From NCBI RefSeq assembly GCF_030295745.1, contig NZ_AP027291.1, positions 5,332,001-5,396,000 of the forward strand: a stretch of 64,000 nucleotides of DNA. The letters run 5' to 3'. The notes beneath the pieces were generated by a model that saw only the letters and a program-made list of their open reading frames with translations, was not told where the DNA came from and ran no database searches. Of the stretch, positions 1 through 11,348 are shown in pieces (position 1 is the first letter of the stretch; the number at the start of each line of letters is the position of its first letter). The DNA is from Mycolicibacterium sp. TUM20985. Lineage in GTDB: Bacteria; Actinomycetota; Actinomycetes; Mycobacteriales; Mycobacteriaceae. The position numbers and the translations under genes were made by a program.

Positions 1-1090
1 AACCCGCGCCCGCGCCGATCACCGTGACCCGATGATCGGCCGCGACCTGCCAAAGGTAGTCGGTGCGACCGTAGGTGGGGCTGCCGTCGTACAGCACGAT
101 CGTGGAGCCAACGAGCAGCCCCGACACCAGCAGGTTCCACATCATCCAGCTGGTGCTGGACTGCCAGAAGAACCGGTCCTGCGGTTTCAGGTCGAGGTGC
201 AGGCTCAGGTACTTGACGTGCTCGAGCAGGACGCCACCGTGGCCGTGCACGATGCCCTTCGGCGTGCCGGTGGTACCGGAGGAGAACAGCACCCACAGCG
301 GGTGGTCGAACGGGACGGGCGTGACGTCGAGTTCCGCGCCGGCTCCGCGCTCTAGCGCCTCGGCCCACGGGGTGTTCCCAACCACCGGCTCGCCGAGCCG
401 CGGCACCACCACCGTTGCCTTCAATGTCGTTAGCTGCGAACGGATCTCGGCCAGTTCGTCGTGGCGGTCTCGCCGCTTGCCTGCGTACACCGAACCGTCA
501 CTGGCCACCAGCACCGTCGGCTCCAGCTGGCTTAGGCGTGCGACGACGCCTCCGACGGCGAGGTCCTGGTTGCACACCGCCCAGGTGGCGCCGACGCTCG
601 CGGCACCCAAGAAGGCGACGACCGCCTCGCCGACGTTCGGCAGGTATCCGACGACGCGGTCACCCGCTTGCACGCCGACACTGCGTAGGTACGCCGCGAA
701 GGCCGCGGTCTCCGTGCGCAGCCGCGCCCACGACCACTCCGCCGAGCCGTCCTCACCCGCGACCACCATCGCGGGTCGGTCGTCGGTGGCATGCCGGAAG
801 ATCTGGTCGACGTAGTTCAGCGTGGCACCCGGAAACCATTGCGCTCCAGGCATTTCGCTGTTCCCGAGCACCGCGGTCGGTGGCGTCGTGGCTTGGATGT
901 CGAAGAACGACCAGACCGCACCCCAGAACCAGTCGAGGTCGGCGACGGATGCCCTCCACAACGCGTGGTAGTCGGCGAATTCACCCCGCCCACTCTCGGC
1001 CAGCCAGTGCAGGAACCGCGTCACGTTGGCATCGTCGATGGTCCGCTGGTCGGGGCTCCAGTCCCCCGACATCTGATCGGTCGGGGTCAC
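1..1090 (-). CDS. aacS: Acetoacetyl-CoA synthetase, 3' end cut by window edge
   Basis: Acyl-adenylate-forming ligase that activates acetoacetate to acetoacetyl-CoA with ATP. About 363 N-terminal codons are present; family members have about 650. The N-terminal acetyl-CoA-synthetase-type module is visible near residues 80-90 (WFPGATLNY), and the phosphate-binding P-loop SSGTTGTPKG lies near residue 267, followed by GIVHGHGG and FFWQSSTSWMMWN, which are typical of the acetoacetate rather than the acetate enzyme. The chosen start is GTG at 1090, which overlaps the stop of the upstream glycosidase gene as GTGA; an ATG six codons further in (1072) is an alternative. It is the last visible gene of a minus-strand run starting at ttfA. 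The C-terminal lysine of adenylation lies outside the window, so completeness cannot be judged. Confidence 0.9.
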   Translation of the reverse strand, partial: MTPTDQMSGDWSPDQRTIDDANVTRFLHWLAESGRGEFADYHALWRASVADLDWFWGAVWSFFDIQATTPPTAVLGNSEMPGAQWFPGATLNYVDQIFRHATDDRPAMVVAGEDGSAEWSWARLRTETAAFAAYLRSVGVQAGDRVVGYLPNVGEAVVAFLGAASVGATWAVCNQDLAVGGVVARLSQLEPTVLVASDGSVYAGKRRDRHDELAEIRSQLTTLKATVVVPRLGEPVVGNTPWAEALERGAGAELDVTPVPFDHPLWVLFSSGTTGTPKGIVHGHGGVLLEHVKYLSLHLDLKPQDRFFWQSSTSWMMWNLLVSGLLVGSTIVLYDGSPTYGRTDYLWQVAADHRVTVIGAGAG

Positions 1091-2250
1091 TGCGGGCCGT
1101 CCTCCTCCGTAGGCGTTTCGGATACGTCCAGCAGGAGCTGCCCCGGGGGCACGTCGTCGCTGACGGTGTGTGCGGCCTCCATGAGCATCCAACCCGAAAG
1201 TTGAACGGAAAGATCACGTTCGGGCACTTCGGAGGCGTTCACCGCCCCTTCGACGAACTCCGCGTCCTTGCCACCGGCCGTCGGCAGGTCGGCGTTGCGG
1301 TCCCAGAACGCTCCGAACAGCGGCAGACCGTCGACGGTCTGCCGGTAGTCCCAGGCCGAGTGGGCGGACTTCAGCACCAGCTCCTTGGCGGTGGCACGGG
1401 TGGCGGTGTCCTCCTGGCTGTCCTCGGGCAGCAGCGTGGCGGCGAGCGCGAGGTACCGCGCCAGGATGCCGTTGAAGAGTCCGCCGTCGCCGCCACCGGC
1501 GCCCTTGATGACGCCACCGGGCGCCATCTCGTCGGCGATCGCCTTCACCAGGCGACGCACGCGGTCGGCATGGCGGGCGTCCTGGGTGCGGGCGGCCAGC
1601 TCCACCTCGAGACCGAGGACGACGCCCTGGCAATAGGTGTACTGCGCGCGGACCATCGACCCGCCCTTGATGCCGTCGAACACCAGGTGGGTGTCCGGGT
1701 CGATCAGCGTCTCGTCGATCCAGTCGGCCATCTGCTGTGCGCGGCGCAGGCGGTCGTAGCGCGCCAGGAAGATCCCGGCGGGTCCGTTGGCGGGGGCGTT
1801 GAAGAACTGGTCCTGCTTGCGCCAGGGGATGCCGCCACCGTCCTCCGGCACCCACGCGTTGAGGAATTGGTCGGCCAGCTTGTCGAGCGCCTTCGGCCGT
1901 TCGACGCCGGCCTGGCTCCCCGCCCGTTCGAGGGAGAGCGCCAGCCACGCCATGTCGTCGTAGTAGTCGTTGATCCAACGCCCGGTGTTGCGCCAGTGCT
2001 GTCCCCTGATCTGGCGTTCGATGGTCACCCTGCGCTCGGGCTGCGGGTCGCGGATCTGCGCGTCGACCAGGCAGTCGAGCAGGTGCGCCTGCCACCAGTA
2101 GTGCCAGGTGCCGAACGACTGCGCCTTCTTGGTGGGCGGCCAGGCGACGACGCCGAGTTGCGTACCGGGCAGCCGCCAGAGTCGACGGTAGTGCCGCTTC
2201 GCGATCGCGGCCTCAGCGCTGGCCGCGCGATTGCCCCACAGCTGATCCAT
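1087..2250 (-). CDS. Glycoside hydrolase family 76 protein (alpha-1,6-mannanase-like)
   Basis: A 387-residue protein with the (alpha/alpha)6-type layout of GH76. The tandem aspartates that act as catalytic pair in GH76 are present at residues 98-99 in the motif INDYYDDMAW. Other family-like blocks are WRNTG, GGGIPWRKQDQFFNAPANGPA and YTYCQG. It resembles M. tuberculosis Rv0365c. GH76 enzymes cleave alpha-1,6-mannan, so mannan-type glycans (lipomannan and relatives) are possible substrates, but this is inference. No signal peptide is seen, so a cytosolic location is expected unless the start is wrong. Start ATG at 2250 is 15 bases after the methyltransferase stop; the stop overlaps the start of the acetoacetyl-CoA synthetase gene by four bases, so translation is probably coupled. 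Confidence 0.85.
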   Translation of the reverse strand: MDQLWGNRAASAEAAIAKRHYRRLWRLPGTQLGVVAWPPTKKAQSFGTWHYWWQAHLLDCLVDAQIRDPQPERRVTIERQIRGQHWRNTGRWINDYYDDMAWLALSLERAGSQAGVERPKALDKLADQFLNAWVPEDGGGIPWRKQDQFFNAPANGPAGIFLARYDRLRRAQQMADWIDETLIDPDTHLVFDGIKGGSMVRAQYTYCQGVVLGLEVELAARTQDARHADRVRRLVKAIADEMAPGGVIKGAGGGDGGLFNGILARYLALAATLLPEDSQEDTATRATAKELVLKSAHSAWDYRQTVDGLPLFGAFWDRNADLPTAGGKDAEFVEGAVNASEVPERDLSVQLSGWMLMEAAHTVSDDVPPGQLLLDVSETPTEEDGPQ

Positions 2251-2265
2251 GGCTTTGATCCTGCC

Positions 2266-2919
2266 CTACCAGGCTTGCGCTGTGTCGGCATGCGTCGCGA
2301 TCCAGGCGTGCATGGCGATGCCGCCGGCCACCGCGGCGTTGATGCTGCGGGTGGACCCGAACTGCGCGATGGACACCGTCACGCTGGCGCCGCGCTGCGC
2401 GTCCTCGGTGATTCCGGGACCCTCTTGGCCGAAGATCAGCAGGCAGTTGCGCGGTAGGCGGGTGTGCTCGAGCCGGACCGATCCGGGCACGTTGTCGACC
2501 GCGACCACCTCGAGGCCCGCCTCGGCCGCGAACGCGAGCAGTTCGGCGGTGGTGTCGTGATGCTGGAGACGCTGATACCGGTCGGTGACCATGGCGCCGC
2601 GGCGATTCCACCGACGCCGGCCGACGATGTGCACGGTGTCGACGGCGAACGCGTTGGCGGTGCGGACGACGGCCCCGATGTTGGCGTCGTTGCCGAAGTT
2701 CTCGATCGCGACGTGCAGCGGGTGCCGTCGCGTGTCGATGTCGGCGATGATCGCCTCGCGCGTCCAGTAGCGGTACGCGTCGACCACGTTGCGAGTATCG
2801 CCGTCGCGCAACAACTCCGGGTCGTAGCGGGGATCGAGCGGAAGTGGACCCGACCGTCCCTCGAGCCAAGGCCCCACACCGGGGCCCGTCGTCCACTCCG
2901 TCGGACCCGGATCACTCAC
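2266..2919 (-). CDS. SpoU/TrmH-family RNA 2'-O-methyltransferase
   Basis: A 217-residue SPOUT-class methyltransferase, similar to Rv0380c. All three SpoU motifs are visible: motif 1 around residues 76-90 (GNDANIGAVVRTANAF), motif 2 at 163-170 (FGQEGPGI), and motif 3 around 189-204 (STRSINAAVAGGIAM), which forms the knotted SAM site. The target is probably 2'-O-ribose of a tRNA or rRNA nucleotide; the exact site cannot be told. The preferred start is GTG at 2919, which overlaps the end of the lipoprotein gene by eight bases; a longer in-frame start at 3081 would add a sequence that reads as antisense of the lipoprotein gene and looks non-coding. Confidence 0.9.
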   Translation of the reverse strand: MSDPGPTEWTTGPGVGPWLEGRSGPLPLDPRYDPELLRDGDTRNVVDAYRYWTREAIIADIDTRRHPLHVAIENFGNDANIGAVVRTANAFAVDTVHIVGRRRWNRRGAMVTDRYQRLQHHDTTAELLAFAAEAGLEVVAVDNVPGSVRLEHTRLPRNCLLIFGQEGPGITEDAQRGASVTVSIAQFGSTRSINAAVAGGIAMHAWIATHADTAQAW

Positions 2920-3811
2920 CGGTGGTCCACAACGCGGCGTGGGTGCCGACCACGGCGACCGTCGCATACAGCAGCGCTTGATTGATCTCGCCCTGCGTGC
3001 ACAGCGATCCGCGCACCGCGACCGCGTCGAGTGACGCATCGGGCAGCACCAACATAGAGGAGCCGTACACCGAACAGGCATACGACAGACCCTTGCCCGG
3101 CAGGGTCGGTGTCACCTGGATCATCATCGGGCCGCCGCGACGAATCGAATCGTCCCGGTAGCGCGACGCCAGACCGGTGACGTCGAGCCCCAGCAGCATG
3201 TAGCCATTGCCGGTGAAGGCGTTCGGCTCCCCCAGCGCGGTCGGCATCAGCTGCGAGCCGCCGGCATCGAAGGCATCGACGCTGGTGGACTTCACCACCA
3301 GGCCGGTCTCGGTGTCTCCGGTGGGCGTCAAGCCGACCGGAAACGACGCCCCGTAGGCGGCGATGGTGCCGGGGATGCGGTCCTGGGGCGAGTACAGGTA
3401 CACGCCGCGCACCTGGGTCTGATCGCGCAGCGGGCCTAGACACACTGTGCCAGAGAGCTTGTCGGGGTTGGGCGACGCGGCGGGCTGCAGGTTCAGGTCG
3501 GTCGCGCCGCTGCAGCTACCCACCGCAGTGCTCTCGATCGGGTGTGCCAGTGCACCGTAGAGACCGAACCGCAGGGTGTCGACCTTCGCGTGCGGAGCGC
3601 CGGCCTGAGAAGGCGCCGCATCGACGTCGAGGAGCACGTAGTCACCGTCGAAACGCAGATTCGACGCCGAGACGTTCCAGCCCAGCACGGCAAGCGATTC
3701 GCCGAGCTTGGCGCCCTGGGTGGCATACGGGCTCGGCTCGGGTTCCTTCGAACAGGAGACGACTGCGACGCCGGTGACGAGGGCCAACAGCAGTGCGACG
3801 ACAGCGCGCAC
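2912..3811 (-). CDS. Predicted lipoprotein of unknown function
   Basis: A 299-residue exported protein. The N-terminus has a hydrophobic signal segment ending in a lipobox VVSC with the acylation cysteine at residue 20, followed by a short charged linker (SKEPEP). The mature part holds several cysteines (SCSG, VCLG, YACS, SLCT) that could form disulfides outside the cell. The size and position fit the Rv0381c-type hypothetical protein of M. tuberculosis. I do not recognise a catalytic motif. The GTG start at 3811 directly follows the SDR stop (TGAGTG), so it is part of the operon. It lies in a cluster with the trehalose monomycolate transport factor ttfA, which makes an envelope role conceivable but unproven. 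Confidence 0.85.
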   Translation of the reverse strand: MRAVVALLLALVTGVAVVSCSKEPEPSPYATQGAKLGESLAVLGWNVSASNLRFDGDYVLLDVDAAPSQAGAPHAKVDTLRFGLYGALAHPIESTAVGSCSGATDLNLQPAASPNPDKLSGTVCLGPLRDQTQVRGVYLYSPQDRIPGTIAAYGASFPVGLTPTGDTETGLVVKSTSVDAFDAGGSQLMPTALGEPNAFTGNGYMLLGLDVTGLASRYRDDSIRRGGPMMIQVTPTLPGKGLSYACSVYGSSMLVLPDASLDAVAVRGSLCTQGEINQALLYATVAVVGTHAALWTTGE

Positions 3812-4588
3812 TCAGGTCCGTCCCCGGCCGCGCCCCACCACTTTGGTCGCCGCCCGCACGAGACTCCGCGGCACCATCCGACCCGCAGTGGTCAGCACCT
3901 TGTACTGCACGCCGGGAACGATCACGATCTGCCCCTTGGCGACGTCGGCCAGACAGTCGCGCACGACGTCGGCCACCTCGAGCCACAGCAGCGACGGCGT
4001 GCCCTCCATGTCGATGCCCGCGCGTTCGTGGAACTCCGTACGCACGAAGCCGGGGCACAGGGCATGCACGCCGACGCCGGTGCCGTCGAGACCGTTGGCC
4101 AGGCCCTCGGAGAACGAGATCACCCACGCCTTCGACGCCGAGTAGGTGGACCCCCTTCCCGGCAGCAGGCCCGCGACGCTGGCGACGTTGATGACCGTGC
4201 CTGCCCGGGCGGCCAGCATGGGCGGCAGCGCGGCACGCGTCAGGTGCATGACCGCGGTGACGTTGACGTCGAGCTGCGATTGAAGGGCCTCGAGATCGGC
4301 GCTCCAGAATTCCCCCGACGTGCCAAATCCCGCGTTGTTCACCAGTACTCGCACACCTTCGGCGAGCCGATAGGCCACCTTGGCCCGGTCGGCGGCGACG
4401 GCCAGGTCGGCGGCCAGCACCTCGACGTCCACACCGGCTTCGTCGTGCAGCTCGGCGGCAAGGCGTTCCAGCCGTTCGACGTCGCGCGCCACGAGCACCA
4501 GGTCGTAACCATCGAGGGCGTATCGGCGGGCGAATCCCATACCCAATCCGGACGTCGGTCCGGTGATCAGCGCGACGGGACGTGGCAT
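3812..4588 (-). CDS. Short-chain dehydrogenase/reductase
   Basis: A 258-residue classical-type SDR. The cofactor motif TGPTSGLG is at residues 9-16, NNAG at 84-87, catalytic Ser at 137 (NVASVAG) and the YxxxK pair at Tyr149/Lys153 (YSASK). Arg35 after the second beta strand (VARD) suggests NADP(H). The C-terminus is strongly basic (VVGRGRGRT), which may indicate membrane association. Substrate is unknown. It sits 29 bases after ttfA and abuts the lipoprotein gene, so all are probably co-transcribed. Confidence 0.9.
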   Translation of the reverse strand: MPRPVALITGPTSGLGMGFARRYALDGYDLVLVARDVERLERLAAELHDEAGVDVEVLAADLAVAADRAKVAYRLAEGVRVLVNNAGFGTSGEFWSADLEALQSQLDVNVTAVMHLTRAALPPMLAARAGTVINVASVAGLLPGRGSTYSASKAWVISFSEGLANGLDGTGVGVHALCPGFVRTEFHERAGIDMEGTPSLLWLEVADVVRDCLADVAKGQIVIVPGVQYKVLTTAGRMVPRSLVRAATKVVGRGRGRT

Positions 4589-4617
4589 GCCGACAGGCTA
4601 CCGGCCCCTAGTCGGGC

Positions 4618-5424
4618 CTAGCGTTGGTAGTGCGGTGACTGACGCCCGTTGCGTACGGGCGGCCGCTGCTGCGTGTAGCGGCCGACGTCACCACGCGTGG
4701 GCGGGGCGTCGGTGCGGCCCGCGGGCAGTTCGGCGGGGCGCGGTGCGACGGGCCGGCTCGGCGAGCCGCCGCGCCTGGCGATCGCCTGGCCCGCAACGGC
4801 GGACTGCCCGGGCTGCGGGATGGGCGGCAGCACGCGCAGCAGGTCGTTGAACTGCCGCACGGTGAGGAGGCCTTCGTCCCACTGCGCGCGGGTGCTGGTG
4901 ATTGGCATGCTGACCAGCGTCCAGTGCTGCTCGTTCCACATGATCTCGGCGCAGTCGGGGGCGGCGTGCGCGAACGTCACCATGCGGCGGTCACACGCTC
5001 GACGGGCGGCGTCCAAATTGGTGGAGTACACCATTCGCGGGCCGATGGCGCCGAGGAGCCAGATATCGCTCTCGCGGGGTTCCTTGATGTCCTTCAGGCG
5101 CACGTCGACCACGACGTTGGTGCCGACCTTGCGGTGCAGCGCGATGACGGTCGCCACGTCCTCGAGGTCGAAGATGAAGACGGCCTCGCCGCGGATCTGT
5201 CCGAGGACCACGTTCTTTGCCGAGACGTCGCCGACCGTGGACATCACGCCACGCTTCCAGCGCGGCACGATCTCCGTGGACTCGTGCTCGTAGTCGAATC
5301 CGTGCGACTTCGCCCACGACTTCCGCCGCCTACCGAGCCCACGCCGTTTGTCGAGGTCGACATACAACAACACCGCCGCACCCACGAAACAGAGTGCAGA
5401 CAGCGTGAACCAGAGGGGAACCAT
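4618..5424 (-). CDS. ttfA: TtfA-like trehalose monomycolate transport factor
   Basis: A 268-residue protein with one N-terminal membrane segment (residues about 3-22, PLWFTLSALCFVGAAVLLYV), a basic stretch, a compact cytosolic domain to about residue 200 and a proline/arginine-rich, probably disordered tail. It matches my memory of Rv0383c/MSMEG_0736, named TtfA, which works with the MmpL3 transporter to move trehalose monomycolate to the periplasm and is essential in the species studied. The function is established for the family, not shown here. It is the first gene of the minus-strand run. Its start lies 110 bases from the start of the divergent SDR gene. Confidence 0.85.
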   Translation of the reverse strand: MVPLWFTLSALCFVGAAVLLYVDLDKRRGLGRRRKSWAKSHGFDYEHESTEIVPRWKRGVMSTVGDVSAKNVVLGQIRGEAVFIFDLEDVATVIALHRKVGTNVVVDVRLKDIKEPRESDIWLLGAIGPRMVYSTNLDAARRACDRRMVTFAHAAPDCAEIMWNEQHWTLVSMPITSTRAQWDEGLLTVRQFNDLLRVLPPIPQPGQSAVAGQAIARRGGSPSRPVAPRPAELPAGRTDAPPTRGDVGRYTQQRPPVRNGRQSPHYQR

Positions 5425-5534
5425 TGACCCCCAGCCTACTGGTTGGCGCCGGATTCGCCAGAACTCGAAGTGATCACAAACCGGTCACGCCTCGTGGGCG
5501 CGGTTCGCGGGGGCGCGACGCGCACACTGAACGG

Positions 5535-6212
5535 GTGAGCGACCTCTCCGGCAAGGCCTTCCTCGTCGTCGGTGCGACCGGGGCCCTCGGATCCCGCATC
5601 GCGCGCCTGCTGGCCGACTGCGGTGCCGCCGTGACGGTCAGCGGCCGTTCGGCAGAGGCGCTGACCAGCCTCGGCGTCGACGGCGCGCACGTCGTCGCGG
5701 CGGATCTGCGCGAACCGGACGCCCCGCGATCGGTGGTCACCGCCGCGATCGAACGGCACGGCCGGCTCGACGGGCTGGTAATCGCGGCCGGGGTGGTCGC
5801 CTTCGGGGCGCTCACCGACATCGACGACGACACCGTCGACGACCTTCTGCTCATCGACTTCCTCGCCCCGCTGCGCCTCATCCGCGCCGCGCTGCCCGTC
5901 ATGGAGTCGGGCGGGGTGATCCTCGGCATCAGCGCCGTGGTGGCCGAGAAGCCGATGCCCAACATGGCCGTCTACTCCGCGGCGAAGGCGGCCACCGCTG
6001 CACTGTTCACCGCGGTGCGCACCGAGGCGCGCCGCCGCAAGGTTCGCATCGTCGACGTCCGGCCGCCGCACACCGAGACCGGGTTGGCCGGGCGGGCGAT
6101 CGCCGGCGACCCGCCGAAGCTCCCGACGGGCCTCGATCCGGATGCGGTGGCAGCCCGGATCGTCGAAGCGCTACTGGGCAAGGAAACCGACGTCCCCAGC
6201 ACCGCCTTCTAA
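5535..6212 (+). CDS. Short-chain dehydrogenase/reductase
   Basis: A 225-residue SDR with the nucleotide motif GATGALGS at residues 13-20 and a YSAAK active site (Tyr147, Lys151). The usual NNAG is replaced by AAGVVAFG, which is common in divergent SDRs. GTG at 5535 is chosen because the homologous region begins immediately after it; a longer frame back to 5424 encodes low-quality sequence overlapping the divergent ttfA start. It ends 22 bases before the strong terminator hairpin shared with clpB. Substrate cannot be inferred. Confidence 0.88.
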   Translation: MSDLSGKAFLVVGATGALGSRIARLLADCGAAVTVSGRSAEALTSLGVDGAHVVAADLREPDAPRSVVTAAIERHGRLDGLVIAAGVVAFGALTDIDDDTVDDLLLIDFLAPLRLIRAALPVMESGGVILGISAVVAEKPMPNMAVYSAAKAATAALFTAVRTEARRRKVRIVDVRPPHTETGLAGRAIAGDPPKLPTGLDPDAVAARIVEALLGKETDVPSTAF

Positions 6213-6233
6213 CCGCGAGCCATCCCCGCGAGC

Positions 6234-6280
6234 AGACGCAAAGGGCCCTCAAACCGTGGAATTGAGGGCCCTTTGCGTCT
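6234..6280. terminator. Bidirectional intrinsic terminator between SDR and clpB
   Basis: A perfect 19-bp inverted repeat (arms 6234-6252 and 6262-6280, nine-base loop) built around AAAGGGCCCTC. It lies between two convergent genes, 22 bases past the SDR stop and 15 bases past the clpB stop. There is no long U tract, as is usual for mycobacterial hairpin terminators. Confidence 0.85.
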
Positions 6281-6294
6281 GGTGGGCGGGGTAA

Positions 6295-8841
<2,547 letters not shown>

Positions 8842-8895
8842 GACACCTCCATTTCGTTCGAAAAAATGCTTCTTGCGTTGTCCAACGCCGTCAAG

Positions 8896-8916
8896 GTTGA
8901 GTCTGTTCCGCTCAAC
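8896..8916. promoter_or_regulatory. HAIR element (HspR operator) upstream of clpB
   Basis: GTTGAG and CTCAAC arms separated by nine bases match the HspR-associated inverted repeat (consensus CTTGAGT-N7-ACTCAAG). It lies 55 bases upstream of the clpB start. The same spacing is found upstream of dnaK at 23888-23908. Confidence 0.88.
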
Positions 8917-8970
8917 TCTAACCATTTTCCCGGCTCGGCGGTAGTGCCGAAAGGCCTCACGCCGCCGTAG

Positions 8971-11253
8971 CTACTGCTGCGCCGCCAGGGTGTCGAGGTT
9001 TCCCAGCGCGTCGAGCAGCAGTGGCCCGGCAACGGGCGGGCTGAAGTGGTAGCCCTGCGCCTGGTCGCAGCGGTACTCCGCCAGCCGGTCGGCGACGGCT
9101 GCGCTTTCGACACCCTCGGCCACGCAGGTCACCTCCATGTCATGCGCAAGGTCGATGACTGCTCGCACGATGGCGGCCGCGCGTCGGTCCTCCAGCATCG
9201 GCATGACGAACTTCTTGTCCAGCTTGACCTCGTCGACGGGAAGTTCCCGAAGGTACTGCAACCCGCTGAAGCCGCTCCCGAAATCGTCGATCGACACGCG
9301 AATTCCGTTCTCGCGCAAGTCTTCCAATACATTCCGCGTTCTCGACAGATCATCGATGACGAGGTCCTCGGTGATCTCCAGCGTCAAGTCGGTGGGCGCC
9401 ACTCCATGCCCGGACAGCGCGCCGCTCAACCGGGCAGGCAGATCCGAGTCGCCGAAGGACGGCGCGAACAGGTTGACCGCGACGGGAACGGTCCGGCCGG
9501 CCTGGTGCCACTGCACCGAGTCCGCGAACACCAGCTCGAACACCAACTCCGTTAGGGAGTCCATCAGGCCACCTCGCCGGACCAGGGGCAGGAAGGTGGC
9601 CGGGGTCAACAGGCCGTGGTCGGGGTGGGGCCAGCGAACCAGCGCCTCGACCCCGACGGCGGCACCGGCCGACGAGCCCAAGGCGATCTTCGGCTGATAT
9701 GCCATCACCAGTTCGCCGTGCTCGATCGCGCGGCGAAGGTCGCTCAGCAGACCCGTGTCCGCCGCGAACGTGAGAACCCCCGACGCCTTGGTGCGCTTCG
9801 CCGCGTACATCGCCAGATCGGACTGCTTGAGCAAGGTCTCGGCGCGCAGGTCCAGGTCGCGCGCGGGGGCGACCGAGAGTCCGACGCTGGGTCGGATGGA
9901 CAGGACGTGGCCGTCGACGTCGAACGGTTCGTCGAACGCCTCCACCACCCGCCGGGCCACCGAATCGGGCGGGTCGGGCCCCTTCTCGATCAGGATCGCG
10001 AACTCGTCACCGCCCAGCCGGGCGACCGTGTCACCACTGCGCACCGCGGCTTGGATCCGCGTCCCGACCTGGGCCAGCAGTAGGTCGCCCGCGGCATGCC
10101 CCAGTCCATCGTTGACGAGTTTGAAGTCGTCGAGGTCCAACGTCAGCACCGCCAGCGCGCCGAAGAGCTCGCGCCGGTGCAACTCCACGGCGTGCTCCAG
10201 TCGGTCACGGAATAGGAACCGGTTGGCCAGGCCGGTGAGCGGGTCCCGCAGTGCCTGGTCGGCGACGATCGCCAGCAGCCGTTGGTTCTGCCCGACCACC
10301 AGGTATTGCCGCAGCAGGACCGCGATCACCAGCACGGCGGTGATGCCCAGCACCAGCCCGGAGGCCGGATCGGAGAGGTCGGCGAGCGCAACGACACCCG
10401 CCACGGAGAACGGGACGTAGGGCAGCCACAGGGACGCCATCGCCATGCCGTGGTCGACGCGTTGCGCCCGGCGGCCGGAGAGGGCGGCCAGCCCCAACGC
10501 CAACATCCCGGTCACCCACCCGGCATCGATGAGGTCGCCACGGTGATAGCCGCCCGCGATGCCCAGGCGGAAGAACGCGCCGTTGGTCAATCCCATCAGG
10601 ACCACGCCGACGACCAACAGGGCGGCGGTGGTACGGGCCGCACCCTTCGCACGGCTGAGCACCAGCAGTCCGATCGTGATCGCCAGCGTGTCGATGATCG
10701 GGTACGCCAGTAGGGCCAGCATCTCCAGCGGCCGTTCACCTTGTAACCCGAACAGCCCCCGCAGCAGTGTGATCCACGTGATGAGGAACAGCGAACCGGC
10801 GATGACCAACCCGTCCATGAACGACCGCATCGCCGACAGTCGCGAGTGCCCCACCGGTAGCAGTAACAGCGCAAGACACGTCGCGACGTTCGGCCCGATG
10901 AACCCGGCGTCGGTAACCGAGGGAAAGGGCAGCTCGACACCGTCCAGTTCGAAATGGACGCTCTTGATCACGTGCGCGATCAACCAGGCCGTCACACCGA
11001 TCGCCATGCACGCCCACGCCGCCCGCACCCGACCACGGGTGGCGACCGCCGTCGCCAGTGCGCACGTCGCAGTGAACAGTCCGACGACGGCGAAGGAGAT
11101 GTTGCGTATGAGCGACACGGCGGGCTGGCCGCTCGGCGGCACGCCCAGCAACCAGAGAGCGACCAGCCAGACGAGGAACGCAGCCCAGAGGACGAGACCG
11201 ATCTTGGCCACGCGCCGCGGTTCGAGCCGAGTCACCCGTACGCCTCTCCGCAT
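8971..11253 (-). CDS. Membrane GGDEF-EAL protein (c-di-GMP cyclase/phosphodiesterase)
   Basis: About 760 residues. The N-terminal 330 residues contain about eight to ten hydrophobic segments forming a membrane sensor. The GGDEF domain follows with an intact RLGGDEF active site at residues 414-418, preceded by an RSGD I-site that would allow product inhibition. The EAL domain has the intact signature EALVRW (from residue 536), DDFGSG and VAEGVES, so both making and breaking c-di-GMP are possible. ATG at 11253 is favoured because GGAG lies six bases upstream; a TTG four codons earlier is the alternative. It stands alone between clpB and the guanine-deaminase operon. What the membrane part senses is unknown. 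Confidence 0.92.
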   Translation of the reverse strand: MRRGVRVTRLEPRRVAKIGLVLWAAFLVWLVALWLLGVPPSGQPAVSLIRNISFAVVGLFTATCALATAVATRGRVRAAWACMAIGVTAWLIAHVIKSVHFELDGVELPFPSVTDAGFIGPNVATCLALLLLPVGHSRLSAMRSFMDGLVIAGSLFLITWITLLRGLFGLQGERPLEMLALLAYPIIDTLAITIGLLVLSRAKGAARTTAALLVVGVVLMGLTNGAFFRLGIAGGYHRGDLIDAGWVTGMLALGLAALSGRRAQRVDHGMAMASLWLPYVPFSVAGVVALADLSDPASGLVLGITAVLVIAVLLRQYLVVGQNQRLLAIVADQALRDPLTGLANRFLFRDRLEHAVELHRRELFGALAVLTLDLDDFKLVNDGLGHAAGDLLLAQVGTRIQAAVRSGDTVARLGGDEFAILIEKGPDPPDSVARRVVEAFDEPFDVDGHVLSIRPSVGLSVAPARDLDLRAETLLKQSDLAMYAAKRTKASGVLTFAADTGLLSDLRRAIEHGELVMAYQPKIALGSSAGAAVGVEALVRWPHPDHGLLTPATFLPLVRRGGLMDSLTELVFELVFADSVQWHQAGRTVPVAVNLFAPSFGDSDLPARLSGALSGHGVAPTDLTLEITEDLVIDDLSRTRNVLEDLRENGIRVSIDDFGSGFSGLQYLRELPVDEVKLDKKFVMPMLEDRRAAAIVRAVIDLAHDMEVTCVAEGVESAAVADRLAEYRCDQAQGYHFSPPVAGPLLLDALGNLDTLAAQQ

Positions 11254-11348
11254 CGATGGCTCCAAAGCGCTTCCGTGCCGAAGCGGTGCGAGGAACTCTA
11301 CGGGCAGGTCAGCCCGCCCATCGGGTGAAATTAGTTCAAGGTATGCAG

